Shown: positions 1 to 11,598 of the stretch, in pieces
How positions within the stretch are numbered: position 1 is the first letter of the stretch
Layout of the letters: each line of letters begins with the position of its first letter
Source: Lytechinus variegatus
Lineage: Eukaryota > Echinodermata > Echinoidea > Temnopleuroida > Toxopneustidae
Length of the DNA stretch: 64,000 nucleotides
Reading direction: 5' to 3'
Assembly (NCBI RefSeq): GCF_018143015.1
Contig: NC_054743.1
Location: 42,612,922 to 42,676,921 of the forward strand
Program-made: the position numbers and the translations under genes
Notes under the pieces: generated by a model
Seen by the model: the letters and a program-made list of their open reading frames with translations, nothing else
Database searches by the model: none
Told to the model about the DNA's origin: nothing

Positions 1-538
1 TTTTCTGAATTGTTTATTGTATAAAATATTGTATATTGTATAAAAAGATAAATACGAAAAATGTGCCCAGCACTAGTATTTTCGATTTCTGCAATAATTT
101 GTTTCACTTGCAAGGTGTAGGACTGACTACTGCTTTTAACTGTTACAACTGAATTTACTGGCTTTGTTTTTTTTTCATAATGGTAATTTTTCAAGGAATT
201 GCATAACTACGGCTATGTATAAAATTGATTTCATGTTCAGAAAATCATATATTGGAGTGGCATCCTCAGTCGTTTTTTTTTTCGCTTTCCGCTTTAACCC
301 TCTTTTTATATTGAGTGTTGATATTAATATAGCTGATATATAGGTTTGTCTCTTGTAGCAAATTCTGGGAATGGCATTTCTCAACGCAGCTGACCATGTC
401 GACGTTTTCAATAATGCAATGGCATGTTCCAGCGAATTGTACGCCTAATAAATGTTAGTACTACAAGTTAATTTTCTTTCAGCATAACCCAGAATAATGT
501 TGAATTGGATGGATAATCTAAATTGAGCATTTACTTAC
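1..538. other. Left-edge non-coding stretch (intron of receptor A)
   Basis: No exon with convincing splice borders is seen here. Because the signal-peptide exon at 539-599 ends in a splice donor pointing left, this stretch should be the beginning of intron 1 of a receptor gene that continues beyond the window. It is AT-rich with T runs. Confidence 0.4.
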
Positions 539-599
539 CGTCTGAGCTCGACGCTGTAATATGTAATAAGAGCACAAAATGTGAAACGAGCAGTTTCAT
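539..599 (-). CDS. Receptor A, exon 1 (signal peptide), gene continues off left edge
   Basis: Read on the minus strand, an ATG at 599 opens 20 codons, MKLLVSHFVLLLHITASSSD, followed by a single G and the consensus donor GTAAGT (533-538). This is a short basic-hydrophobic signal peptide with small residues suited to cleavage. The exon ends in phase 1, exactly like the signal-peptide exon at 62093-62156 and as required by the phase-1 start of exon 2 of receptor B. An in-frame ATG at 617 would add MFLFGN. The rest of this gene must lie to the left. It is inferred, not shown, to be a third member of the nicotinic receptor-like cluster; any secreted or membrane protein gene with a phase-1 first intron would look the same. 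Confidence 0.5.
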
Positions 600-951
600 A
601 TTTCCGAACAAAAACATGGCGAGAAGAAAGACCGTGATTCCGAATCCAACACCTATGTTTGATGCACCTTCGTTTCCTTGAACCATATGAGGAGTGTTAC
701 CTTCTTGGCAATAACACACCGAACATAATGAAGCAATTCTCATAACTTGGAGGCGCCGTCTGTATTTTCGTTCTTGTATTGCGTAGTTATATCGCTTATT
801 CCTCATCACAGCAACATACAAGCAACAATCAGGGATTTCGACGCAAGCAAATGATACCCTCCGATCCCTTGGGAAATACATTTTGGAAATCAACGAATGT
901 CGTCTTCTCAATACATGAATTGATTGGTAAAAACAGTAGTACAGGCGTTTT

Positions 952-1101
952 ATCAACATTATCGTCCGTCAAGTAGTCAGATCTGACAACTTTCCTTGAT
1001 TTTGATTGGCTGAGAAACAATGTTGCTATGGTAACTGTCGGATAAAACAGGGCTTGTTGGATTAAATATCTGACAAATCGATTCATTAAACGCTCCTTTA
1101 T
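952..1101. repeat. Short interspersed repeat shared with 41500-41655
   Basis: The core around TTTGATTGGCTGAGAAACAA and CTATGGTAACTGTCGGATAA reappears in reverse complement at about 41500-41655, with matching flanks (ATCTGACAA, AAACGCTC). Two diverged copies in opposite orientation are what a dispersed MITE-like repeat gives. No terminal repeat or target duplication was resolved. Confidence 0.5.
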
Positions 1102-1994
1102 TTCGTCCTGGACGAACGACATATTTGCACAGAACTGCTGGTCCGGTTTACCAAGGTTTGAGAAAAAAAAGACATCCCAGCTGTTCTTTGTCTTTTGACG
1201 GGCATTTTCAAAGCAATCTATTTCATTTCTGTATTATTTAGTCCATTCCCGTTGCAGTTGTGTAGACACCATATCAGAAGGGGGGGGGGATAAGTTTAAT
1301 GACATTTTTTACATGTATAATAATCCAATATGTTGACGCGAAGGAGAGTCTGTCGGGTGGTGGCTTTGACCTCATTTATTTTTTTTCAATAATGTTTGCC
1401 CCTCTTGACGAGGTTTTCCAGGTACGCCACTGAATAAAGTGGGGCGAAAACACCCCCATCCATAATACCAAAGTAGATGATTTGCTACTTGATATCACGA
1501 TTAGGATATTACTGTATCCTTTGTGTGATACAAAGATTGTAATTACGCCAGGCGATATTTGTTAACATATATCTCTCTAGTCTCCATGGTAACGGATGAC
1601 AAATTGAAATGTAGAATTAATGAGTATGTCAATTAGTTTCCTCCACAGTATGTTTTTTTTTCAATTGAAATCACCGTGTTTTGATCATGGCATTATACAC
1701 CTCCTTGTTGTTCTAAAGCTGTATTTGATCATTAGCACAAGTGTCAAAAGACAGTGCATTGAAGATTAATGGCGCTGTAAGAAGAGTAATAATTGATTAA
1801 TGAATCGCTCATGGCTCTAATTACAAATCAGCGAATGAAGTGATTACATGTAGCTACTTGTTACCGGTCATCGCTGATCACGTTACAGAGACTACAGAGA
1901 CTACACTAATGAAATGAATATTCGAAAAAGTAAAAAAGAGATCTCTCAATATTTTGGTGAAGAATACAAAATAATACAACACAGTAACAATATC

Positions 1995-2135
1995 ACCATC
2001 ATCATCATCATCATAACCTAGTAATGGTACATGTATCATCATCATCGTCGTCATCAACATCATCATCATAACACCGTAATAGTATCATCATCATCACCAT
2101 CATCATTATTATCAACATCATCATCATCATCGTCA
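1995..2135. repeat. CAT/ATC trinucleotide microsatellite
   Basis: Imperfect runs of ATC and CAT with interruptions cover this stretch. The long His/Met/Asp-rich open frames across it are composition artefacts. Confidence 0.9.
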
Positions 2136-3895
2136 TATACACTATGATAACATTCCGACTCCGATTAATGGCTATGTTTCTTTTTTACAAGTAGGTCATT
2201 ATCTCAATATAGTCTGATAATACATCATCTCTCTCTCTCTTTCTCTCTCTATCTGTGTTTCATTACCATCGTCTTTTTGGTCTGTCTGTCGTAAACATGG
2301 TAATCGATGTATTTTGATAAATCACAGGAATGACATTTTATCATACATGATGACAAATTCAAGCGTTTTTAATACATCATATTTTCACCACAGTACATTT
2401 TTAAACTGTTAATTATTAACAAAAAAAAATGTCAAAATATCTTACAATTTCGTTGAAAGATACATGGTATAAAAGGGGATTTACATATAACCACACTGTT
2501 CTTCCCCCTTTTTTAACATCTTTCCCCTTTGATTTCAAATCTGTAGATATCAATCATAATTATCCGACATTAAAATAAAATGTAGAATTTTAAAATCCAT
2601 TACATTAACAGATATCGACGTCACTGATGGTAAAATAATCACCCTTAATCACCATGCATATTGAATAAAAACGTTGCTAAAGTTAGACCCATGTACATTG
2701 CAAACTGTCAGCACGCGTGTATATTTTGCACCTTTCATAGATTGAAAGTTGATACAGACTATAATAGGGACGCATTCATGTAATTATTTATAATTTATCT
2801 CTTTATAGGTAACAAAATTGAACACATTTTTTTTTACTTATCCCTTAAACCAGTTTTAAATGAAATTACTTTTTGATTTTTTTTTTCGAATCGATAGCAC
2901 TGCGGGAGTAGTGTTAGACGGGCAATGGATATGTACAGTTAGGTAGTGAGTCTTAAAGGACTACTTAAAACATATAAAATGGCAAGGGGTGGAATAAATG
3001 CATCATAAAAACGTATTACGTATAGCGCAGCACATGGCGATATTACGAACGCTGAGAAACTTGAGGTGCCAACGTGCATTTGATGGTTACAACGAATCTT
3101 TTCAAAGATGAATGTCAACAACCTTGTAAACTACCATGTCGACAATGTTTGACTAATGTAATGACTGTTTAAGATGTACAATAGTCATGATAGTAACGTC
3201 GTAGGATTTAAACCAGAAAATCTGTAAGTTTAGCTTTAATCATTATCCTGGGCATTGTGGGGGTACGCTTGTAATTAAAGGTATGTAAGATAAGTTACAA
3301 ATGGATGTAGAGGTTCGGTCCCTTATTACGTCTTTTTTTAATGGTGACGTTCAATGTCGGTCTTAGACCGACCTTTGTATCTCATTATAAAAATATGATT
3401 GACGCACGTCTGTAATATTAAATGAAACACACACCTCATCAGTAACTAATTTGTCTTATTAAGAAATGACATAAATTACAAGTCATTTGGAAAGCAATTA
3501 CATATCATTATTACTAATCATCTGGGAACTTGGGTAGTGAATCAAGCGTACTGCTGTCCATCATGTTTTTTTTTCCTTGCCAGAAGTTTTTGCTCCTATT
3601 GACGAGGTTCATTAGATAAACCACTGCTATCTAATAAACAGTGAGCAAACCACAAAATATTACAATGCTATTTATGTGGCAATTTACAATATTTCCATTT
3701 TAAAAGATAGACCAATGTCGATTTTGAAAGTGTGACTTTTGTACAGCAGTCCAGGATTTGTAGGCCTAGAAAACAGTGTACATCCAAATATAACCTTTCA
3801 TTTCCCGAATCGCTTTAAATATTCAATGGGCCTGGTGCTTGTTCGACATGTGTGTGCATAATTATTTCGGATTTGTTCCGGATAAGTCCGAATTT

Positions 3896-4244
3896 TCACG
3901 AATGGAATAAAAACGACACGATCATATAGACCCAAGAGGTAGCAGTCACCAGCAACAACACGAAGAATATCAGCTTATCGGTAACGATAGCCGTATCGCG
4001 CCAAGTTTGCGCAATCCTTTCCGGGTCAATATCATTCTTGTGATGGCTACCAAGGCTGTTCTTAGGGCGATGTACGTTGTTAGCGTGGTTGACGAGAAGT
4101 GCATTGGTAGCGGGATCTGGCGCCTCGGAGTCCCGAATAGTTTCTATTGGTGCCTCGATGCTGACGTTGCGAGGTTGAGGGTTTTTGGTTTTATCTAGAG
4201 GAATCTCGATACGTTCCCTGGCACGCTTTGATCTGCGATGTTTT
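3896..4244 (-). CDS. Receptor B exon 8: cytoplasmic loop end, M4, stop
   Basis: Begins after the acceptor CCTTAG with one base completing a lysine codon. It encodes a Lys/Arg-rich cytoplasmic stretch (KHRRSKRARERIEIPL), then a helix WRDTAIVTDKLIFFVLLL that opens M4, and ends SFLFHS with TGA at 3896-3898. The loop between M3 and M4 is short for the family. M4 is followed by only a few residues, which is typical. Confidence 0.88.
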
Positions 4245-7200
4245 CTAAGGCAAAGTATAATAAAAAGTAGAAATCGGTTTGAAGTCATGTGCAGCAGTAC
4301 TGTCATTATTTCCGTAGAACCTACAATCAGAAGTGCGGCAGATTAATGTGATTCGAATTGGGCTATTGATCTTTTGGAAGTTTTAGAATAGTTGCTTAAT
4401 AACATATCTTTAAAAAAGAAGAATGGAAACTTCAAAAGTGCCACTTGGATAAGCGCTATCCATGACCCACTCGCAATTGAATTGCGTAATTCACTCGTAA
4501 ATAAACATTTTCTTTTTCAGACACACTTGATCGGACGCTTTATCTTGCTGTGATACGTTTCAAGCTGGTATTTGAATTCAAAACGTTAAACGGTTCGAAA
4601 TGAAATCATGGCAGTTTTCTTTTTCAATCTTCCAAGATTAAAGAAAAGCCAGTAGATCTGTATACTGAAGGGTCCCTGCAACGTTTGACAGGGCCGTTCC
4701 ATACTTGTCGTACGAGACATTTTGTCAACAATTTATAGTCTCTTAGCTGATTGCTTGAGCAATGAAAAATTATTTTTTGGTCAATAATAAATGTATAGTG
4801 GGTAGTAATGTGAAAAAATGATTACCAACAAAAATGTTTGATTATGGATGACTTAAGGGCGAAATGTTGTGCGTCGTAAGGGACTCAGAAATTGCCCGTA
4901 CGACACACAACATTTTCACCTCCAATTCCCACATGGACGTTAAATTTCTGTTGGTTGTCATTTTTTCATATGTCTACCCAGTAGTACTCTATCATTACCA
5001 CAACACAAATTGAAGTTCTTCGTTTGTTTGGACAATAGGTTGAAAAATGTTGCAAAAATAGCTGATATTTTTAGCATGGAATCGCCCAACAAGGCTTCAC
5101 ATTTTTAAATTGAGAATTATTTTCGTTTTTTGTAGTTTAATGTGCTTAAGATTATACATAGTAACGAGAAGAGGGCCACAAGCTTAAGTAAGGATTGTAT
5201 TATTAAAGGTGTCACCATTTGACAGTTTTCATAGTTAGCTAGATTCATGTAAAAATGATAATAGATGGATAGATAGATATATGATAGATATATAGAAGAT
5301 ATACATGTACAGTTACCAGTGTTCTAGAGTTATAGTGAACCCCAACAGACAATGAACATATGTAAAGTGTTCCAGTTCGGCCATGATGTAGATATCAGGT
5401 GATAAGATATTACATTAACAAAGTTGAATGGTTGTTGTCTACATTCAACAATCAGCATGAACGAGTGCATTTTGTAAAAGGGTTCACTAACTTTTAGCAT
5501 AAATGTATAGACAGATGTATAGACGGTAAAAATACAAGTATATATATTATTATCCATTTGTTCAATTTTAAGAATAACTATGCCAATAATTGACTTACTT
5601 ATAATTGGTTTGTTGCGCTCTAAAGACCTCTTTACTATCTAGACTGTGGTAGAGGGGTAGGATGATGGGACACAGCATGATTCGCCTTACCAACCACGGA
5701 ACCTCGGTCTGACCACCCATGTGATAAATGCGGAGAACGAAGATTGAACAGAGGACCTCAGCACAGCACATTGCAATCATCACGATGAAGAAACTCACTG
5801 TTCAAACGAGATAATTAAGCGAGAGACACGAAGAAGAATCGTTAAAGGGAGACCAAAGAGAAGACGGTTTCTCATAAGCTTTACAAAATAAACCAAAGGA
5901 ATCTCTCGCCTATTTAGATTGCAAATGTATCAAAAGTGTGTAATCCCGGACATCTACGTTATTTAAGATGTTTAGATTCAAGAAGATAAACAGGGGCAAG
6001 TGAATGGTTTTAAACTTTGCTATCATCATGTTTTCATACTTAATTACCTATGATGGACGTAGTTTCACCGCTCGGTGGCATCCTATCGGCTACGAGCTGC
6101 TGGAAGAGGATCAAAGCCAGAAGGTTACTGACTGCCAAGGTCACCTTCTCACCGGAAGCTGGATGAAGCCAACATACGAGCGCCATCAATAGAGTTAAAA
6201 GAAAGGCCGGTACGACGACGGTCTTAGTGTAGAACTTGGACATGCGACGGATGGTGATGCTGTACTCAATGATAGACCAGGTCCTGTTATCGCAGCAGAG
6301 GACCGCATCCTTGTTGACCCCAACGGATCGTTCCAGGATCCATACTCCGTTTCGGTTGAATATGTCGATAGTGGTGTCCCCTTGTTTAGAGAGCTGGAAA
6401 TGCACCTGCTCAGCAGTGCAATGCAAACATAAATGCAGAATTGATAAAAGCTATTGAGTCAGTGGTTTGGACTAACTAGCCACTTAATTTGAGGAGGCAG
6501 GCATGGTGTAGGGGCCATCTTTTTTATAACCCTTTCAATACAGAAATCTGATTGTGTGTCAAGTCCGTACTCCTAAATGTACACGGTAACTCTGCCTCCA
6601 TTACCGTTAGAAGTCTACACCCGTTTCCACAATCATACCTCATAAATTATGCTTCAAACAACATTCATCACGAAACTGCAAACAATGTGTGTTAAGTTGA
6701 CAATTGATTAATTAATCAATAAATAATTTTGGCTCTTTCCCTCCTATAAATCCAGCAACCATTGCACAAAGTCTTAATTGTAATTCGGGCTTTCAGTTCG
6801 TGATGCCATGTAGCCCCGTCTCCATTAGATGTGAACGTACCGTCGCCTACAGAGGGCGTTGCATAGTTTTATCAGTGGTTTTCACGGTCAAATATGGCCC
6901 CAGCCAATCAGGTGCAAGGTTTCCCGTTATCTAATGAAGAAAGCCCTTAAAACACAACTGAGGAGACTCTTTATACATGTAAAACGTTCCTTATAGGTAC
7001 AGTGTGTCCATATCTACCGGAGATGTATATATAAAACGATAAAATTGAAGAAGCTCTAATTCATTTGTTATCTGAATGTCCGATAACTTCAATATTTACA
7101 AGAAAGTAATGCATTGGTTAAGCGAACTTTTATCAGTTTACCGTTTGATCGAGAATTGTGTTTATCTTGAATAAGATTAATATTTATGCTCTTAGTACCA

Positions 7201-10200
7201 TTCTATTAATCTCTCGTCTTTCACAAAATGACCTGAATTATAAATTACCAACCTTTATCTCCTAATAATGAAATTGAGAGATATGTTATTCTGTAAAAGT
7301 AATTTTTTATAATAGCCAATGTGAGAAATTCCATCAGAAATATGATCGTTGTTTATGAATTTTTTCATGATGTAAGCATCACTAGTCGTCTTTAATTTAC
7401 AGAATATTGTATGTTTTGCGGAAAATAAAGAAAAAAAGGTGGTATGTAAAAGAGTTAAGCAAAATAATTTTATTTGTTATTCCTTTTGCTTAGATTATGA
7501 AATAGAGGTTTTATTTTGTTCTCTGGAATAAAAAAGGAAAGAATGAAAAAAAAGTGGTTCGATACTAACCATGCTTTTCATGTACGCCCAAGGCCCAATT
7601 GAAATCTTGCATTCTTGCACGTCGTATGGGAAGTAGGTGATGTCGATTGGACATACTGATGTCACAAAGGCGGGAAAGTACCAATCCATAGAGCCGTTAT
7701 ACGATACTAAGATATATGTTTCCTGGATACTGATGAAATCTTTCTGGGCACTGAAAAATGATCACATGACAAGTGATTATTACTTAAAGTAAAAATGTTC
7801 GGTGATTTTGTGGTTTCGATGACAAATGGTTTTAAAACTAATATCGGTCACTGCAATTATAGTCAAAATTGTGGGTGAATTCAAATCGATAATATTTCTT
7901 ACCTCGCAAATCATAAAGATTGAGGGATGTAATTCTAGTTGCTTAAAAATGCACCATTCGTTCATTCATTATATCTATCATAACACACTCCAAATGACAT
8001 TTATGAAATCCCACTCCTCCGTGACGTTTAACGCCTAAGGCCATTCAGTAACGAGCCTTTAACTGCGTATCAGGGTAAGTAAAGGTGCGGGCTAATGGGG
8101 TTTAATTTCCCAATTTTTATGCACGTGCTATAATAAAAGTATCAAAGTGCTGGACGTATGAATAATCGGTGCTAGAGTGTAACATATAGATGCGATGATG
8201 ATTAACGGCGAATGGGCACTAGTTTTGTACATGTACATGTAAGAACATGAATTTTTGATAAATGTTTAAGTTCGTGGCATTATGATAATGTTTAGATAGA
8301 AAATAACGAGGGAAAATATTGAATAATATCAGAATATCTCTGTGTGACGTATTACTGCAGTCTATGAAGAAAGTTCGATCCGGCATCTCCTTTCACTTTA
8401 TTTGATAATATTTTCCAAGCAGCGCTCAATATCTGTGTACTGTTTAGCATTATTTCGTAGCACATATGACAATGCAGCAGGTCATATTTCACAGTGGTAC
8501 CTTATTACTTTTACGACTTTCTTGTTTTCAATTCATGTTTATTTGTTTTGTTTACTGCTTTCAAGCTTAATCCATGGATAAACCATCGCATAATATCTGT
8601 ATGCTTAAACCACCATCTCAAATAATCGTAAACATAGGGAAACAACCATAATACAGGTACAACGAACCAATGCCACTCTTAACATCCTTGGATACTTTAG
8701 GTTCACTGTTTTCAAAATCAATATTAATTGAATTTTAATTGAGTTGCTTACTTTTCATAAAGAGATATATCAGGTGTCCAGACATCGCTCGGCAGTAGTG
8801 TGGTGATATTGACTCCTCCGTACTCACTCGGATCCCACGTTAGATTCTCATCAATCCACATCTAAAGGAGATCGATCGAAATATTAATAACTTTTGATTT
8901 GACAGAGGTGTGTAGGACGTGTGTGTTCAAATTTTCCCCTTCTTTTTGCAGACGTGTATCATTCAGATGGGACTGACCCTTCACGTCACCAACCGAAAGA
9001 CGTTACCAGGGCTTGAACCTATAACCTCTGCAGCAATGTGTAATCTCCCCCACGTAGCTTGACCTTGTACAATATAATAGTAACATGCCAATGTATTTTA
9101 ACTAAAAATGCAACAAATACCCTTATAAAGTGTCCATTGGTGTGCTAATCCAGTTTTTTTGTCTTATGTAATCTGTGCATCAGGCTAATGCAATATGAGA
9201 AAAACGGCCCCGTGGACCGTCGGTCTCGTAAGGATGGGAGGTTCGAAACCTCTGGGCTCTATGCCGTTGGATGAAGCACTTTGTGCATAAATTCTGTCGA
9301 TTTTGAATTGTACATGATATAGAAGATATTTCACAAATCTCAAATCAAACACCGACGACTTGTCTTATAACGCGATTACTCAATGACGGCATAAACGGAG
9401 ACCAGTAATCATTAAAACCAGGGACACTTAACCCCAAAATAGAAATCCCTCCTATTTGATAATAATTATGTATGTTTGAAGCAGAGAAGATAATAATCAT
9501 GATGATATCTCTACAATGCTCCGTTTGAAATTGGATTTATTACTTCAGTCGATGGCAAGTGATTTCTGTAAAATCTGCGGTCTTCTGAGTCATTCATTAA
9601 CTTTAAAGGACAATACAATATCTATATTTTCACGTCATGTTCTCTATGCTGCATCATGGAATACGATATGCATTTCCCTTGGGCATGATTTTCAGAAATA
9701 GTTATGATTTTTATGCGGGACATGATAACTTTTTTTATTTATTGCATCGCTTCTGCTGGCTTTAATAAAATCACTGATGTTGATTCAATCAATCGAAGTG
9801 GAGACCTAGGGAAGGCGAAAATAATGTATTTTATAATCCCATCTGGAATTCATATCCCTTGTGCATTGATTTGTTTCGTCAGGTTTCGGAAACGGAAATC
9901 TGTACCATTACTCATTCTTTTATGTTTCATTAAAAATGGAAGGGACATACCAAAAAGCATATTGAAAATGAAGAATACAAAATGAAGGGTTGCATTCTTA
10001 CCATTCGCATAAAGTTTAGTAACATAATCTGTTGATGGGCCTCGTCCTGCAGTGATGAATAAATGGACGAGGACAGAGGGGGAAATAGTGTGGTAGGAAG
10101 AGATAAAAGGAGAGGGCGAAATAGAGAGAGGGGGGCACGAAAAGGGGAGAGAAGGAGAGAGAAGAGAGAGAGAGAGAAACGCGATGGAAAATGGGACGGG

Positions 10201-11598
10201 GAAAAGGAAGAGTGAGAAAGAAATTAAGACAGCGAACATAACGCACGTAGAAAAATAGAAAAAGAGATGGGGAAGATTTGGGGATCAAGAGGGATTAACA
10301 TATTTTTTCTAAATATATTAACTCAGAGGCAATAGATATTTTCCCCCAATATCACAAACATGGTCATAAACTGGAATAAAACAGGAATATGAGCATTATA
10401 TATCTTCACACAACGTTTTATCAATCCACAATCAGAAAACAAAAACAGATTACCAGGCAGCATCCTTGTTGTAACCATGGTACCTTGTAATTCCTTCTTT
10501 AAAATACGTAGTATTATAATACACTAGGCCGTCAAGATAAATGATTGGACCTCAGGAAATTGTCACATCCAGTCCCTTTATAGCAATTTTCCTTGAGAAA
10601 ATTAAATATTAAAGACCCCTAACGAGGGTGCTAAGGGGACAATATATTCACTTCACTTATATTTAGTCTGGATGTAGCTATTCCAAAGTGAATGGCTCAA
10701 GAAAGAATCAGATTGCCGCCCGTATCAATTGCCTGAATGACAACAAACAGTAATGTAAAGGTTCATCATACCACTTTCCCTTACTATATATATATTGAAA
10801 TGTTGAGTATTTTATGAGTGACTAAAAAATGTCTGTTATCAACCACAAATTTGTATAACTTTGGTGGGCATCGGTATGGCTTGAAAGAAATATACAACAG
10901 AGTCATGTGGTCACTTTGGATATAAAGAGGGGCTACTTTTTGGTTATTATTTTCCTTGTTTTTTTTTACGATATTCATTTAGTGTTTTTTTTTTTAAAGA
11001 AAACCAGAGTATCAATTTATGTCATCGACATTTCATCTAGGCGTTTGATGACTCTTATGAAATAGGGGTGTCACTTTTTTTCAGGGAGCAGAATAAAAAA
11101 GTGTGTTTGGCGAGATTAAAAAATAAATGTCGCAAGAAAGCAAAGCGAGGGTTTCGACAGATTCAAGATTTTGATCTTTAGAAAATAAAATGAAAATTAC
11201 ACAGTATTTTTTAACGCAATATTCACAGTATTTTATGTTTTTTGTTGTCCTTTTATCCGCCGTCTCCGACCGTGTGACTTTTTTGGGGGTGCAGGTACGC
11301 GAAAGCCCTCATGTGAACGCTTGTGCGGGCTGTATGTTCTTGTGTCTTTGTCATTGGATGTATTCAACAATCTAAAGCTCTTCATTAACTTTACGATCAT
11401 TAAAATAACAAGTTGAGTTATAAAACGTTCCCATTTATATTCAACTTACGAAGCCAATGAGTTCCTTAGGGAGAAGCCTGAAGAATACTTCAGATTGCGT
11501 GGAGGAGTTCTTGACCGGCCTCACAGAAGATGGACCGTACTTGGCAAGCAGGTCAGATACAAGCTGCTTCTCGTAACGATCCCCGAATTCAGAGGTCC
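3896..11598 (-). CDS. Receptor B: nicotinic acetylcholine receptor-like Cys-loop channel subunit (signal-peptide exon not found)
   Basis: Predicted subunit of a pentameric ligand-gated cation channel in the plasma membrane. Seven minus-strand exons join without any frame break: 11450-11598, 10002-10046, 8752-8861, 7570-7750, 6048-6405, 5599-5797, 3896-4244, with phases 1/0/0/2/0/1/2 at the exon starts. They encode about 463 residues without the signal peptide, a normal length for the family. Seen in order: N-terminal helix (RYEKQLVSDLLAKYG), loop D and loop A region, a 15-residue Cys-loop CPIDITYFPYDVQEC, a vicinal Cys pair (VLCCDN) as in alpha subunits, M1, M2 with GEK at the cytoplasmic end (cation-selective signature), M3, a short cytoplasmic loop and M4. 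The 45-bp and 110-bp exons match the conserved nicotinic exon 3 and 4 sizes. Odd: the loop C tyrosines flanking the Cys pair are replaced (Val, Trp) and loop D Trp by Phe, so acetylcholine may not be the ligand. Confidence 0.9.
4691..5087. mobile_element. MITE of the GGGCGATTCCAT family, copy 1 (in receptor B intron 7)
   Basis: The ends are near-inverted (GGGCCGTTCCAT at left, ATGGAATCGCCC at right). The interior matches the copy at 19756-20150 over its whole length, including the pair of GTACGACACNCANCATTTTC-like segments facing a central inverted partner. It has no coding capacity. It lies between exons 8 and 7 of receptor B, so it should be spliced out. Confidence 0.75.
5599..5797 (-). CDS. 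Receptor B exon 7: M3 and start of cytoplasmic loop
   Basis: Acceptor CAG precedes TGAGTTTC; the donor is GTAAGT. It encodes M3, FIVMIAMCCAEVLCSIFVLR, followed by IYHMGGQTEVPWLVRRIML, the conserved post-M3 pattern in which a histidine and a W-V-R-R motif mark the start of the intracellular loop. The 199-bp length carries phase 1 in and phase 2 out, matching both neighbours. Confidence 0.88.
6048..6405 (-). CDS. Receptor B exon 6: loop F, loop C, M1 and M2
   Basis: Begins after GAGCAG and ends at donor GTAATT in phase 1. It carries the loop C segment KDAVLCCDNRTWSI with vicinal cysteines, the pre-M1 arginines and M1 (KTVVVPAFLLTLLMALVCWL), then SGEKVTLAVSNLLALILF for M2 and the MPPSGE loop. 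In M2 the -1' Glu and 9' Leu of cation channels are kept. Positions 15' and 16' are both Gln, which is unusual in a pore helix normally hydrophobic there. Confidence 0.9.
7570..7750 (-). CDS. Receptor B exon 5: Cys-loop exon
   Basis: Acceptor TTTTTCAG at the right, donor GTTAGT at the left. It encodes NAQKDFISIQETYILVSYNG, then MDWYFPAFVTSVCPIDITYF and the rest of a Cys-loop with exactly 13 residues between the two cysteines, followed by GPWAYM, whose Trp is the loop B aromatic. In vertebrate alpha7 this region is split over two exons; here it is one. Confidence 0.9.
8752..8861 (-). CDS. Receptor B exon 4 (110 bp): loop D end and loop A
   Basis: Flanked by acceptor CTCCTTTAG and donor GTAAGC. 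It encodes MWIDENLTWDPSEYGGVNIT and LLPSDVWTPDISLYE, the family motif W-x-P-D-x-x-L-Y of loop A with its Tyr. The exon is 110 bp, the conserved size of nicotinic exon 4, with phase 0 in and phase 2 out. Confidence 0.92.
10002..10046 (-). CDS. Receptor B exon 3 (45 bp)
   Basis: A 45-bp micro-exon between acceptor CTGCAG and donor GTAAGA encodes DEAHQQIMLLNFMRM. It was located by the family rule that nicotinic exon 3 is 45 bp, and it joins in phase 0 to both neighbours. The Phe in LNFM occupies the place of the loop D Trp (Torpedo alpha1/alpha7 Trp55). Confidence 0.82.
11450..11598 (-). CDS. Receptor B exon 2: N-terminal helix and first beta strands
   Basis: The right border is an acceptor CAG reached through TTTACAACAG; the left border is donor GTAAGT. 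The 149 bp encode GTSEFGDRYEKQLVSDLLAK and onward to RLLPKELIGF, the amphipathic N-terminal helix of nicotinic subunits followed by the first strand. Phase 1 at its start requires an upstream signal-peptide exon ending in a single base, as at 539-599 and 62093-62156. No such exon was recognised between 11.6 and 34 kb. Confidence 0.85.

Larger units (their letters stand above)
600..3895. other. Intergenic stretch between receptors A and B
   Basis: No coding exon recognised. It holds a short palindromic repeat (952-1101), a CAT/ATC microsatellite (1995-2135), a CT microsatellite near 2230 and several homopolymer runs. It presumably contains the promoter of receptor A (right of 599) and the 3' untranslated region of receptor B (left of 3896), but I could not point to a specific site. 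Confidence 0.4.

Noticed and set aside
531-959. Minus-strand open frame of 142 codons
   Set aside because: Only the last 20 codons before the GTAAGT donor behave like a real signal-peptide exon. The upstream part has no domain and overlaps another open frame.
9200-9290. tRNA gene around GGAGGTTCGAAACCTC
   Set aside because: A box B-like arm is present but the acceptor and anticodon stems do not pair; at most an old SINE fragment.
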